Positions 1 to 10,777 of a stretch of DNA of 64,000 nucleotides are shown here, piece after piece. The stretch covers positions 16,990,001 through 17,054,000 of the forward strand of contig OX485806.1 of assembly GCA_950295325.1 (NCBI GenBank). The letters run 5' to 3'. Under the pieces are notes generated by a model that searched no databases, was not told where the DNA came from, and saw only the letters and a list, made by a program, of their open reading frames with translations. Source of the DNA: Polytrichum commune. Taxonomy: Eukaryota > Streptophyta > Polytrichopsida > Polytrichales > Polytrichaceae. Within the stretch, counting starts at the first letter, position 1, and every line of letters begins with the position of its first letter. The position numbers and the translations under genes are program-made.

Positions 1-1316
1 TTCCCACATGGAATCCAACATGTGGATCACGACGGAGTCTGACATATGCAGGAATGGGAATACGTTGGTTGTGAATTTCACAATAATTGTGAAGTACGCA
101 ACACGCTAAAGTAACCAGCGCTGTTTTTTCTACAGACATATTAAATGCCTTAAGAATGCGCCAGCGATTCTTTAAAGTACCAAAAACTTGCTCGATTACC
201 ACACATCCCCGGTTGACAGAGGAGTCAAACCTATAGACTCCAAAGAAAAATCATAGTCAAAATTTATAAAGATCATATCATGTGCAAAACATTAATAATA
301 TTAAAATAAACATGAAAATAAACCGAGCCATATCTAATTTTATCCACCATTGCCGGATCTCATGGTTTGAAATTCTTCAACATGTATGGTCTGCTAGGAT
401 AAGCAGTATCGCCCACCAAATAAGGTCGGATCTCCATTCCACTGAGATGGATGATCGGCTCAGCTAAAATTTGTCTTCTACTCAACTGTGTAGCTAGGGA
501 GGACACCGCAAATTGCCCTGCATCATGGACACCACCGGGCTGTCCCGCACATACGTTCCAAAACATTCTATTTGTGTCGCAAACCGCTTGCAACACAATA
601 CTATGGAAATGTTTTCTACTGTAAAAATCTTGGGGCATGGGAGTGTATCGTCTACTGGGTCTGGTGCTCAAAGGTATGTGGGTGCCATCTATTGCTCCTG
701 CAATGTTTGGTAACCCTGTGATGTCCCTAAATTTCTCTATAATGCTCTGAAGCCTATCGCCAGAGGGAGTGTGGATAAACTGAAAAAATAAACCATCATC
801 GCCAGACCCTAAAGCCCGACACACTATCATAGTATATTTGCGAATAGTGGACTCTCCGCATCCATACAAATTGTGCATTCTAGCACAGCTTATCCCATGA
901 GCCAATCGGTACAAGACAAGTTTTACTTGCTTTCTTACCGGAATGGGGGGTCTAACAAACGTAGCAGCGGTAGGACGCAAAAACGGTGTCAATAAATCCA
1001 CCAAAGCCTCAAATGCTAAAAATTCCATACGATAAATTTGCCAATACCTCAAATTTAACATTTGGTGGGAAGTATGCCAGACATCACCCTCCACAATGTC
1101 GTGATGGATGTATTGGCGAGGCTCCACCCACCACATGCGACGAGAAAATCGCTGCCTCCACGCCATCGCAGCAAAAAGTGGGAGCAAACAGCGCATCGAG
1201 TGTCCTCCCGCAATGTCGAATGGAACATACGGCACTACACGGCGACGTCTACGAGCGTGGAACGTCACTAGAACAACCAAGAACGCGAAGAACACCATGA
1301 TGGAGTGGTCCGCCAT
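1..1316 (-). pseudogene. PIF/Harbinger transposase relic, C-terminal side cut by window edge
   Basis: On the minus strand an open frame runs from an ATG at 1316 to a stop at 360 (about 318 codons). It encodes a DDE_Tnp_4/HARBI1-like nuclease. The first catalytic Asp is in AIDGTHIPL, the second in GGVHDAGQF, and DTAYPSRPYMLKNF follows as expected. The frame stops just after LKNFK. The continuation is visible at about 1-237, where VVIEQVFGTLKNRWRIL supplies the catalytic Glu and a C-terminal VLHNYCEIHN follows. About 120 AT-rich bases lie between. They may be an intron (an acceptor-like TATAG precedes the second block) or a decayed junction; I found no clean donor in the right frame. The N-terminal part is rich in Arg and Trp. 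This is a transposon gene, partial here, and probably not functional because of the interruption at 360. Confidence 0.8.
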
Positions 1317-1329
1317 CACTTATCGACCC

Positions 1330-3700
1330 TAAAACCTTTACACACAAAAACTTGTAAAAAAAAAATGAAGCTGGAGATGGAGCTTGAAGTGGCTAGATAT
1401 CCTACATGCCCTAACCCTCGTCGCCGTCAACTGGTGTGAACAAGGTTTAGGTTTAAAATTTTACAATAATTTTACCCTGGCAGCACCTGGCGGGGGGGAG
1501 TGGGGCCGGGGGCATGTGCGGGGCCGGACGCCACCAGCCACCGAAATGGCGGCCACTAAAAAACTACCACGTGGCGGCGCGGCTGGCGGACCTCGGCCAG
1601 CTCATGTGCGTTGGGCATATGACCTCTTGCAACCAGCCATGGCGGAACCAACAACGTCAATCGATTCGGTCCTCATGAAACTTACTTCTTATAACTTTTG
1701 GCAACCTTAAAGTTGGAGTTGAAAAGACGATGACTCCCGTCCATTGTCTACAAAGAGCCAAAGGAAACTAGGAAAAGACACGTTGCCTTCAAGTCTCAAT
1801 CTTTGGTAAGTGTAGTATGTGGATTAAACACACACATGCACTAAATTGGAATTGATCAAAATATTTCATTGAGACAAATTAATCAATAATCTTTGGAACG
1901 AATTATGTGCACCGAGTATTTACTTGAAGTAAGGAAAGTAAGCATCAGGGTCTCTAATCAATTAAAAGAGAACGAGTGAATGAACCATGCTATAGATTAT
2001 TAACTTGCATATGTGGTTTGGTCTTATGATACAATCCATGAGCACAATGGTTATTATGGCCAAGATCATGTAAGAGACTATCGTTGAACTTCAAAATTAA
2101 CCTCATATTTAATCAAAGAGACTGACAATCCTGAAAAGATGATTGCACTGCAATTTCAAGTTATACTAAAGTGAATTAATTAATAAAAAAAACTATTGAC
2201 TACACTGAAGTGCCCTAGACTTCGGTAAAGAGACAAAAATGGGTTACTTATGCAAGACAGTTAAGTATCGTTGTGCCTATGTTTGTGCACTGCACTTTAT
2301 CCAATTAAAATGAACTCACAACCAAACTATTGCATGGGTAATCATAGTGAAATGAGTGACTGCCACAATTGCATGTACTAACATGGAGAGATTTATAACT
2401 TTTTAATCCTCACTCCTAATCCAATTGTCAGTTTAAACCCAAAATAAAGTGGAATAACCTTGTGTTTTCCTTCATAAAACTTATCTGAGACACCTAGATG
2501 ATACACAAATCACCTTTTAAGTCTTCCCTGAGTGTTTCTATGGGTTTGTTTGTAATCAAAATCTAAACTACATTTTGGCACCGATGCCGGGGAAGGCTTC
2601 AGTCGATTTAAAATCTAGGAGATAAGTGTGTTAGGAAAATACTAATAGTCTTGGATCTTGAATAAGGAATTTCAATTAAGTCTTTGGGAGATTCAAAAAT
2701 TAAAGAAATAAGTTCACAACTATTTCTAGAAAAACTCCCAATCCTAATGTAATAATGTAAATTCACAATCATAGCAAGAAACCAAATGCCTAGAGTGCAA
2801 ATCCAATGTCCGTCTCATGGATCAACCCAAAGTATGGAAGTCTACAGGGCATCGAAATTTATTAAATTATCCTTCTAAATAGAGACCCTTTGGAATTTCC
2901 GAAACTAACTTGGGAGATTTAAGCCTTATAGGCTTCGAGGAAGCCGTTGAAAGACTTGTCAAACGAGTATGTAAATGTCAATTTAAAATGCTAGCTGACA
3001 TATTACTCAAAAATTTAAATTTTAAAAAAAAAACTTGTCAAACCGAATCACCTCCACGAATAGTTTGTAACCAAAATCTAAACTACAAGTAGCCTATGTT
3101 TGCAGGCAATACCAACACATGAAAATGGTTATGTAGGAGACCTTGATGAAGGCGGAAAGGCTCTACTAGACCAGTGGATAACATGAAGTTTTATCAAATC
3201 AAATCATAGTTTGCATGCACATGTTACTTAATAAAGTCCTATTGTGTATGGTTTCTCCTATTTATTGATATAGAGTGGTGAACAATTCAAAGTTGGGTCC
3301 AACATTTTTTTTATTAAAAAAACATATATATTTATATATTTACGTATATATGTATACAAATAAGATATTTATATATGAAGTGAAAGACATCATTAATTTT
3401 TAAGTGATGTGTTTATTTTCTTTCTCATGTTGTCATTGTTGGTAGTAGAACATTATTTTACATTTGTATATTTGCTTGTGTCATTTTGAACTTACTTCCT
3501 ATATAAATGGAAGAAATGTAGTGAATTCTTCTTGTCTAGTGATAATATACTCTTCATTTTTTATAGAGGTTAACTGAACTTTGTTGTTCATTAGGTGTCA
3601 TAATTATTTAAAGTAAAGGTAGGACATATCAATTATATTTAGATCGTTACATTTTTCAAATATTTATTAAATAACTAGACTTGAATTATTTTTGCAGACA
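1330..3700. other. Intergenic, no gene seen; GC-rich patch and a retrotransposon-like primer-binding site
   Basis: No coding region is supported. 1480-1680 is a G/C-rich island in AT-rich sequence; its open frame is low complexity and unlike a protein. 1700-3700 is AT-rich. The motif following GTTTGTAATCAAAATCTAAACTACA at 2550-2574 recurs in part at about 3063-3087, so an LTR-like end may be duplicated, but I could not define a complete LTR. Confidence 0.5.
2576..2593 (+). other. Possible tRNA primer-binding site of a Gypsy-type LTR element
   Basis: TGGCACCGATGCCGGGGA closely resembles the TGGCGCCGTTGCCGGGGA primer-binding site seen in plant Athila/Tat-type Ty3/Gypsy elements. It directly follows a sequence ending in ACA, as an LTR end should. 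No gag or pol coding sequence follows, so at best this is a remnant or a short non-coding element. Confidence 0.35.
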
Positions 3701-3707
3701 TATAACA

Positions 3708-5730
3708 TGGCTTCTAGAAGTAATAACAACCATGAAAGAGCTCATCAACTCATTTTGAATGAGTTGTATAATAGAAGAGTTTCATTTCACCCTTCAATTT
3801 AGTCATCTCAACAAACTCCAGGGCTTGATCAATTTGAAATTTTTCTTCACAACATAGATAGTGAAAGTGAAACTCAATCATGTGAAGATGTTGGGAATAA
3901 TGTAATTGGGAAACTTGCTTATGTTATTAACAATTAACAAAGGTATAGTACAATTCTTAAGGCTTCATGGGAAGTTGGTAGACTATGGTTATTACATTAC
4001 ATACCAAATAATGGGCCAGCAACATGATTTATGAAATGTGTTATTTGCGAAGAAACACGTATAGATCCCAAATGGGGGACATTTATAGGTTGCAAGAATT
4101 TACAAAAAAATTGTTGTCAAGGTTCATAAAAAGAGTATTGTCCACGGAAATTTGGTAGCTCATTGGGAGGCTGTATATTTTTCTCAACGTACAAATGCAC
4201 CTCCAGTTTTTCAAGGGCTAAATGTCATGGTAGATAGAAAGAAATTAAGAATTATCATTGTGACAAAAACTTTATATTTTACAATATGGAATGATTGTTT
4301 AATTTTAAGTTACCAAGATACATGTCAATTGCTTTCATTACTGCAAATTTCAAATATGTCTATTAATGATGAATATGGTTCATATATTTTAAGGTATGCA
4401 TGATTGGAATTTTTATGGGCAATTTCAAAATATATAGTGATGGACTTTTAACATAGGCACAATCATCTTCACTTCTTTGATCATAGATGAGACACACTGA
4501 TCAAACTCTTGAACAATACTCAATTGTTTATGTTGTTTATTTATCAAATAATAAAAAAAGGCCTCATATTACAAGTATAGTTGAGGTTTTGGTTCTTTGA
4601 GATAGTACAGCAAAATCTATGTATGAAGTTGTCACTAGATTATTGGAGAAAATGCATTGGATGCCTCTCAACCAAGTAGTTTTAATCACTCATAGGGCTT
4701 TTAGTATGATGGAACACCGTACGAGTTTAGCAGCTAGAATGCGTGCAGAGGTTGCAACTCTCATAAATGTGCATTGTATTGCGCATCGTAAAGCTTTAGA
4801 TGCAGCATGCCGGCGTTATTGGAATTATTTAGAGATGAAGAGCCACATTTGTATAAGATCATGGGCTCTTTTAGATTCCATTTTTACTTGAATTTGCTTG
4901 TAAATGTTTTACAAGAGTTCAATAAATTGAATATCAAATTTCAATATGATATGGTTAATATCACAACTATTGATACAACCATTGATATCACTTTTTCAAT
5001 TTTATCACGTCATTTTTAATTTGGGAATGGACCTATGTTTGGTCGTACAAGCAAGAATTTGGGAAAATCCTTGAGGGAATCTGTAAGAAATCTTCAGTTT
5101 AGTTATGAAAATAATATAAGAGATTGTATTATTTATGTTTTGGTAACAAATGGGCCCAATGAACTACAATAATGCATGTTATTGGGTGCATCTTATGTGC
5201 ATTATACTAGAATGATCGTTTCCCAGACCTTTCAATATTCAATGCAACCAAATTTTTTAGCCCTCGTAATTATCCAAACGATGATATTGACTGAATCATA
5301 AATACCAAATTGTGGCTCAAAAGGATATTGTTGAAGTTTCCATTACACTGAAGAAAAAAATGACATGTGTAAGAGAGGACTCTTGGAATTTACGGAAACA
5401 CTTTGACATGAGTGTAAGAACAAAACTATATTTGAGGTTTGGCCCATATGTGATAGCAATTTGGAATGGCACACAAATTGGCCTAAGCTTATGCAACTAT
5501 GCCAGAAAGTTATACTCATTCCATCAAGTATAGCTATTTGTGAAAGAGGATTTTCCAAACAAATTGCAATCAAAAGCCACTTGCGCAATAGTATGCACTT
5601 GAAAACCCTTGATGCTTTTATGCGGATCTCTCTTTATGGGCTTGAGGTGGATGCAATGGATTGGGCTACCATCTTCAACATTTGGAGAAACATGTGAGAC
5701 CGATGGATATTTACGCTCAATTGATATTTT
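3708..5730 (+). pseudogene. hAT-superfamily transposase relic (ZNF862/DUF4371-like)
   Basis: Several frames over 2 kb carry pieces in the right order of a hAT-type protein. An ATG at 3708 opens a short N-terminal piece. A CxxC-containing block (CVICEET...WGTF.GC) follows near 4040-4110. Around 4619-4840 is the core segment with TSLAARMRAEV and VHCIAHRKAL. The C-terminal dimerisation region lies at 5475-5712, with CERGFSKQIAIKSHLRN and TLDAFMRISL. Stops and frame changes separate the pieces (for example a TAG near 3800 and a TGA near 4025), so it is a pseudogene. Terminal inverted repeats were not located. Confidence 0.7.
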
Positions 5731-5994
5731 TTTGGTTACAAATCAAGATTGTATTTTGATTATTCAAAATATTAGTTTTTTTCTAAAATATTGTGTAACC
5801 CAAAATTGAGATGATATTTTAGAATAAAATGTATATATATCAGTTGACATTTATTTCTGTTTTTTAAAACATCATGTGACACTTTGGATTTGAAGTTGAA
5901 CGTCATATGAAATTATGCCCTAAACATACACACTATGCATGATCTTAGCGGCCAACCTATGGTGTCCAAATCCTTCTTGATAGCTTAAGCCTTA

Positions 5995-6170
5995 GGGCCA
6001 CTTCACACATGAGCCATGAGCTGTGACCATAAAATTGTGAGAGCCCACAAGAAAGTGTCCAAAGGCCGTCCCAAGACACCTCCAAAATCATGTAGTGTGG
6101 TCACGGATCCTCAAGTGTAGTGTGAAGTCATATGTGATTGGGCCCTCAACTAAATGCTATTTGACTTGAA
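5995..6170 (+). repeat. Left part of a GGGCCAC-ended inverted-repeat element
   Basis: It begins GGGCCACTTCACACATGAG directly after TTA (5992-5994). It matches 43630-43800 over about 170 bp, including the shared stretch around TGTGACCATAAAATTGTGAG. The right end was not found, so this copy is truncated or diverged. TTA next to a GGGCC end suggests a PIF/Harbinger-type MITE, by inference. Confidence 0.5.
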
Positions 6171-8480
6171 CTCAACGTTGTGCACTTCGAACATACAATT
6201 CAATCTCCCTATGAGTTGGCTAGTGTAGTGATGTCGCAACCCTTGCTAGTGCCCTTTGACAATCTTGACCTCTTTCCAATTATGGCAAAGGTCACAAGCG
6301 CTAACCCTTCGCATTCCGCCATGCGAATGGTTAGCTCCCATACTGTGGACCTCTTAGCTTATAGGTGGGGGACCAATCCTCCTACTTTGCATTCATGTTT
6401 CTCCCTTCATCCGTAACCCATGATTAGATGTGGACTTCCATCCATAGAAGTCTAATTTTTAGTTGATCATCGTGTTGCCGGAGCAACACTACAACAACCC
6501 AAAACCATACTAAGCAACTATGCCCCACACGTTGGGCCAACACCTGTGAAGGCCGTGTCATTTAGCCTCGGGTGGGTTTGGCCGGCCAAGCCGTCTCACC
6601 CATATAAGCATCTAGGACTTTTGGCAAGGCCCCTACCCCACTGTCAAGAAACCTTTTGTCTCTCTACCAAGAGTTGAGGCCAAATAGACATTTTATCTTA
6701 GTTGATTGGGCTGGAAGCCCCCAGCAGCTTCAGAACACCATAACTTCCTTGTATAATCTCTGATGCTCACATGCAACCACTCCATTGTCATATACGTTTT
6801 GCGTAGTTGCCGATGGACTCCTTACTTGCCCCATTCGGGCATGTATTAAGGAAGTTTTGCATGTTCAAACCTTGGCAACCCCGGGAGCCACTCCCAACCA
6901 CTATTGTACTAGGGCGCCAGGAGAATGTCCCCCTCAAATTGCCATATCTCCTATCTCACACCTTTGATTGAGGTGTTCTTGAGCATTGTAGAATCCGCAT
7001 GCCATAAGCTACTCATAGCTCATGGCCTTACCCTTATGACTCCTAGTCTCCCTGGGTGGGAGGCATTCCCAACGTCCGAGGCCCTCACCCACTGTGAGCC
7101 CAAAATGGTACTCACTGTTGTTCTTGACCCTTGTTTTTATTAAAATGAGGGATCATGCATTTAAACCGCAATTAAAAAACATAAAATGAGTGAGGTTTTG
7201 ATTGAGAGTGGGGTTTACACGTTTGTGTTGGCTTGGCATTTAGTAGGGTTATAATGTGAGGGATTAGTTAGTGATAGGTGATTTGATTAGTTAGTGCTTT
7301 AAGGGAGGCGGTGTGGATTCGGCGTTTTATTGTTTACATTAGGATCACTCGTGTCCATTTTGGGTGAGGGACCCCTGTGCCCTAGTGTTTTCCGGATCTC
7401 TGCACAACCAGGAGCGGCTGGAGGTCACCGGGAGGTGGCTACAGGAGGGAGAACGGGCAGCAGCGGAAGGAGAGCGGATATCAGTAATGCGAGGAAGGAG
7501 GGGGATGTTATTGAAGGGTGCTGGCTAGAGAAGGCGAGCAGGGGAGAGACATGGGATCCTGCTGCCGCATCTAGCTGTGCCTTGGAAGAAAGGCTGCAAA
7601 GGATGGAATCGGCAAGCACGGCTAAGACTCATAAGCGGCTGGGTGCCCACACAGGTATTCAGCTGGAGGTGGCATGCATACGCAGTTGTGTGCTTATGCG
7701 GAGGAATTCAGCATGGATCTAATGCGAGGTCAGGAGATGGGCGAACCCGGGAATGGGCGACTGAGAGCTTGCCGAAAAGTGCAGAAGAACTCTGGGAATG
7801 AATAAACCGAGTTCTGATTGCTGGTCAAAGTCACAGAACTGGTGAGGCGAGCTGGAGGGATTGAATGTTTACAATTATAAGTCAGGAAGCAGGTAGTAAT
7901 TGTGAAGAGAGGGTGGACAATGAAGGGTTGCACTCCAGCTCTGGAGGTGGCGTTCGCCGAAGCTGGGAAGACGCCTCTCATGGCAGAGTCTCAAGCCTCA
8001 ACGCCGCTGGTCTCAGTGTTGGGCCGGTCACCGGTGGCACAGGTGGCTACAAGTTCGTTTGACGGGCGATGACAGGCTCCTATCCCCGAGGGAACAACGT
8101 AGAATCATAGTTCCGAGGCTGGGACTGAACCGGCCTGCTTGGCCTTAATCAATGGCATTAAGCCTTATCCATAAGTGGGCCGGGTTGATAAGGCAAGAAG
8201 GAAAGGAGCTAGCTTAGTTTGGGGGAGATTTCTTTGGATTAGGGGCCATTGTGTATTAGTGTTAGTCTTAAGTAGTTAGGCAAGCTCGGAGGGATAGTTA
8301 GCGAAGGGTGGAAGTGATAAGAGAAAGCATTATTGAATGCTTGTACCTCCTACTTGAAATAAATTGGTGTGTTCACATCGACATGGGATGTGTGGAAGCC
8401 TGACATCATTGAATAAGAGGGAGACTCTGACATAGATGTGAGCCACCAAACCCCACCCGGACTACGACGCATAGGGGTGG
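6171..8480. other. Intergenic, no gene seen; includes a G-rich block that may be an LTR
   Basis: 6171-7140 has only short incidental frames. 7330-8060 is strongly G-rich on the + strand, with a 130-codon frame of Gly/Arg/Ser-rich composition that matches nothing I recognise. 8200-8420 is T/G-rich and contains AAATAAA near 8358. The pattern would suit a solo LTR with a poly(A) signal, but no paired copy or terminal TG...CA was defined. Confidence 0.35.
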
Positions 8481-8486
8481 AGGGTT

Positions 8487-8521
8487 TAGCACTCCAATGT
8501 CACTGAGACATTGGAGTGCTA
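8487..8521. repeat. Perfect 15-bp inverted repeat with 5-nt loop
   Basis: TAGCACTCCAATGTC (8487-8501) and its exact reverse complement (8507-8521) flank ACTGA. It covers the stop codon of the minus-strand SWIM-domain frame that ends at 8500. Confidence 0.8.
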
Positions 8522-9219
8522 CGATCAACCCCGTGTAGAGTACCTGCCTGCCTAACAATGACACCATCTTGGATGTCGGGGTGGAGCATCTTGAAGACCT
8601 TCATGATATGCTTGCATATCATACCTTCCCGTGCAATTGGACAATCACACTGGGCCCATTCTGAATCAGGTGAATGTATGGTCCATACTTTAGGCATGTT
8701 ATTCACAGATCCAAAGTATGCTATGTTGTCCTCCATGCAGATCAATACATTAGTATCTGGTATTCTTGATGCGCGAATGATGGCTGAACATACAATACCT
8801 TTGTGATGTTTATTTCGTACAAACCCAAATGCCTTGCATTGGACTCCGTACCAGTAATGTGTAACCACATCACCGGTGAGATGGTAGATGAGCCAATCCA
8901 TGCGTCTCCCAACGAAACGCTCCTTTGTAGAGGTTAATATACTTTTCAAGTTAGAGTGGTACGACTCAATGGCGGCATTAGTGTTTTGGCCAGCATGAGG
9001 TATCCTTCTCGTACCCACACACCACATCGGTGCCTTTGTTCTCCAGTTGTCATTCATGTACCTCATGAATACGGCTGATCGTGGTCTAGTGTTGGTTATA
9101 ATGTCGAGTTGTTTTAGAGCCCAATGGATTGGGTCATTGTCCACACCACATCCGTTACCATACATAATATCACCCACCATCTGGAGGACCGCAACACGTT
9201 CTGCATGTTTTGCATTCAT
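8500..9219 (-). pseudogene. MULE-type transposase C-terminal fragment with SWIM zinc finger
   Basis: An uninterrupted minus-strand frame of about 239 codons, ATG at 9219. Near its end it has a SWIM-type zinc finger (CDCPIAREGMICKHIMKVF, pattern CxC...CxH). Upstream of this is a region typical of plant MULE/FAR1-like proteins: NAAIESYHSNLKS, then a tryptophan-rich WLIYHL. The DDE catalytic core expected upstream is absent; the sequence there belongs instead to a PIF relic. It is either the last exon of a broken MULE or a fragment carried by another element. The lack of stops suggests it is fairly young. No host function can be assigned. Confidence 0.65.
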
Positions 9220-10102
9220 CTTCAATTCTTTCGTTGTTTACAATGCATAAACCATGCAATATCATGCAAGTTGCTATAATATTGGACATGGTTTTTAAAA
9301 GTACCTTTGATCGCTTCATTATCAGCGTTCATCTGTCGTTCAAAAATTTAAATATTTTTTCATATACATTCTAGTTTAAGACTAAATAAACTTTCAATTT
9401 TCCTCCTTCCCGCATAATGCAACCTTTCCACCCTTAAATGGATAGTATATCCAAGGCCTCATTGGATATGCATTGTATCTTATAAGTTTATATGGTTGAA
9501 ACTTACATTCTATGCATGCACGTCCAATTTTGTAATATGAAAAACAACCCAATTGTAAAAACAACTTATCAACTAAACTCATAATCCCAAATTATACATT
9601 TTGGTCCGATGATTCCTTGTAAAATTGCTAAAACAATAAAAATAAAAACTCTACAATAGTATTCTACTTCGCTAACTACTGGAGCTAAAACATGAATATG
9701 TGATCCATCTGTTGTCCCTATGATGTAAAATATACCATGCAATTGCTCAAATCTTGAAGCTAAAACTTTAAAGTACAATTCACTTGAAATTTATACAAAC
9801 ACTAGTTGAAGATATTTCCTAAGAGCTCTACAAAACTTCCTTATTATTTTTGACAATGTACTCTTGTGGACTCCGTATAAGTTTCTTATGATTTGCAAGC
9901 CATCATCACTACCTAATTTATATATTGACATTGCTACCCTCTCTTGCATCAGTACAATAACCCTAAAGCGGGTATCATCTTTCTTCAAATAAGGGCCGAA
10001 CATCTCACACAAAAAATTGAGTGTAATGTATTCACTCGAGTTCGCTTTCACGAATCTAACAACAAGAGGTTTACAAATATGTACAACTATTCTTGATTTC
10101 AT
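9220..10102 (-). pseudogene. PIF/Harbinger transposase relic related to the one at 52.6-54.0 kb
   Basis: Three successive minus-strand frames match the intact transposase at 52632-54047 in order. 10102-9791 has the helix-turn-helix region (LCEMFGPYLKK, MQERVAMS, LYGVHKSTLSKIIRKFC). 9778-9569 has the first catalytic block in the form TTDGSHIHVLAP. 9582-9394 has the IGRACIE...YPMRPWIYYPFKG block. A final piece near 9295-9220 reads SNIIATCMILHGLCIVNNE. The second Asp region is missing and frames shift between blocks, so it is dead. It runs directly into the SWIM-domain frame at 9219. Confidence 0.75.
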
Positions 10103-10777
10103 AAACTAAGCTCAAAATTGTAAACTTTTTCCATTCTCCTTGCAAAAGAAATGCTTGAATGTCCACAACATGCTTCACAAGCATGTATAAAAACATGTAT
10201 AACCCTAAGAACAAAATAAGTCTCCTCCTCTTCACCTCCATTGCAACTACACTTGCTGAAATTCAAGGTGAAAACAAACTAAAACAAAATTGAAAGGAAA
10301 TGAAGCCAAAAAAAGACAAAATAAAAGGTCAAACTTGAATTATTTTCAAAACTGCCCTTTCTGGACATGTATGAAAAAATCAGCACATTCAATTATTAGT
10401 GCATGGTCCATTGTAAAGTGATATTTTAACAAATCGAACCATGGAAGTTGGATGGAAGTTGGATCATAGAAAAAGTCCATCTTCTATGCTCCGACTCATG
10501 GAAAAAGTCCATCTTCCGTGCTCCGACTGCATGGTCGATCGATGGTGTATGTAAACTGGACTTGAGACACTCCAAACCTACCGTTTGGCGAGAAGTTTGT
10601 AGCACTCACGATGCTTTTCGGTTTCACAGAGTAACCCACGGAAGAGGTGTGATCATAGTGGAGGTCAGGTTTTGTAACCCTATTATGGACTATTAGCATT
10701 CCGCACTACATGTGAGCACATTAGTGATTGCAATTCGGTTTGATACTCTGGGAATATTTCGACCCCACATTCAAGCA
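10103..10777. other. Upstream region of the DUF92 gene
   Basis: No gene is supported between the PIF relic and the DUF92 start codon. 10470-10530 holds a short direct repeat (AAAAAGTCCATCTTC, twice). This stretch should contain the promoter and 5' leader of the gene at 10778, but no clear TATA box or start site could be fixed. Confidence 0.4.
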
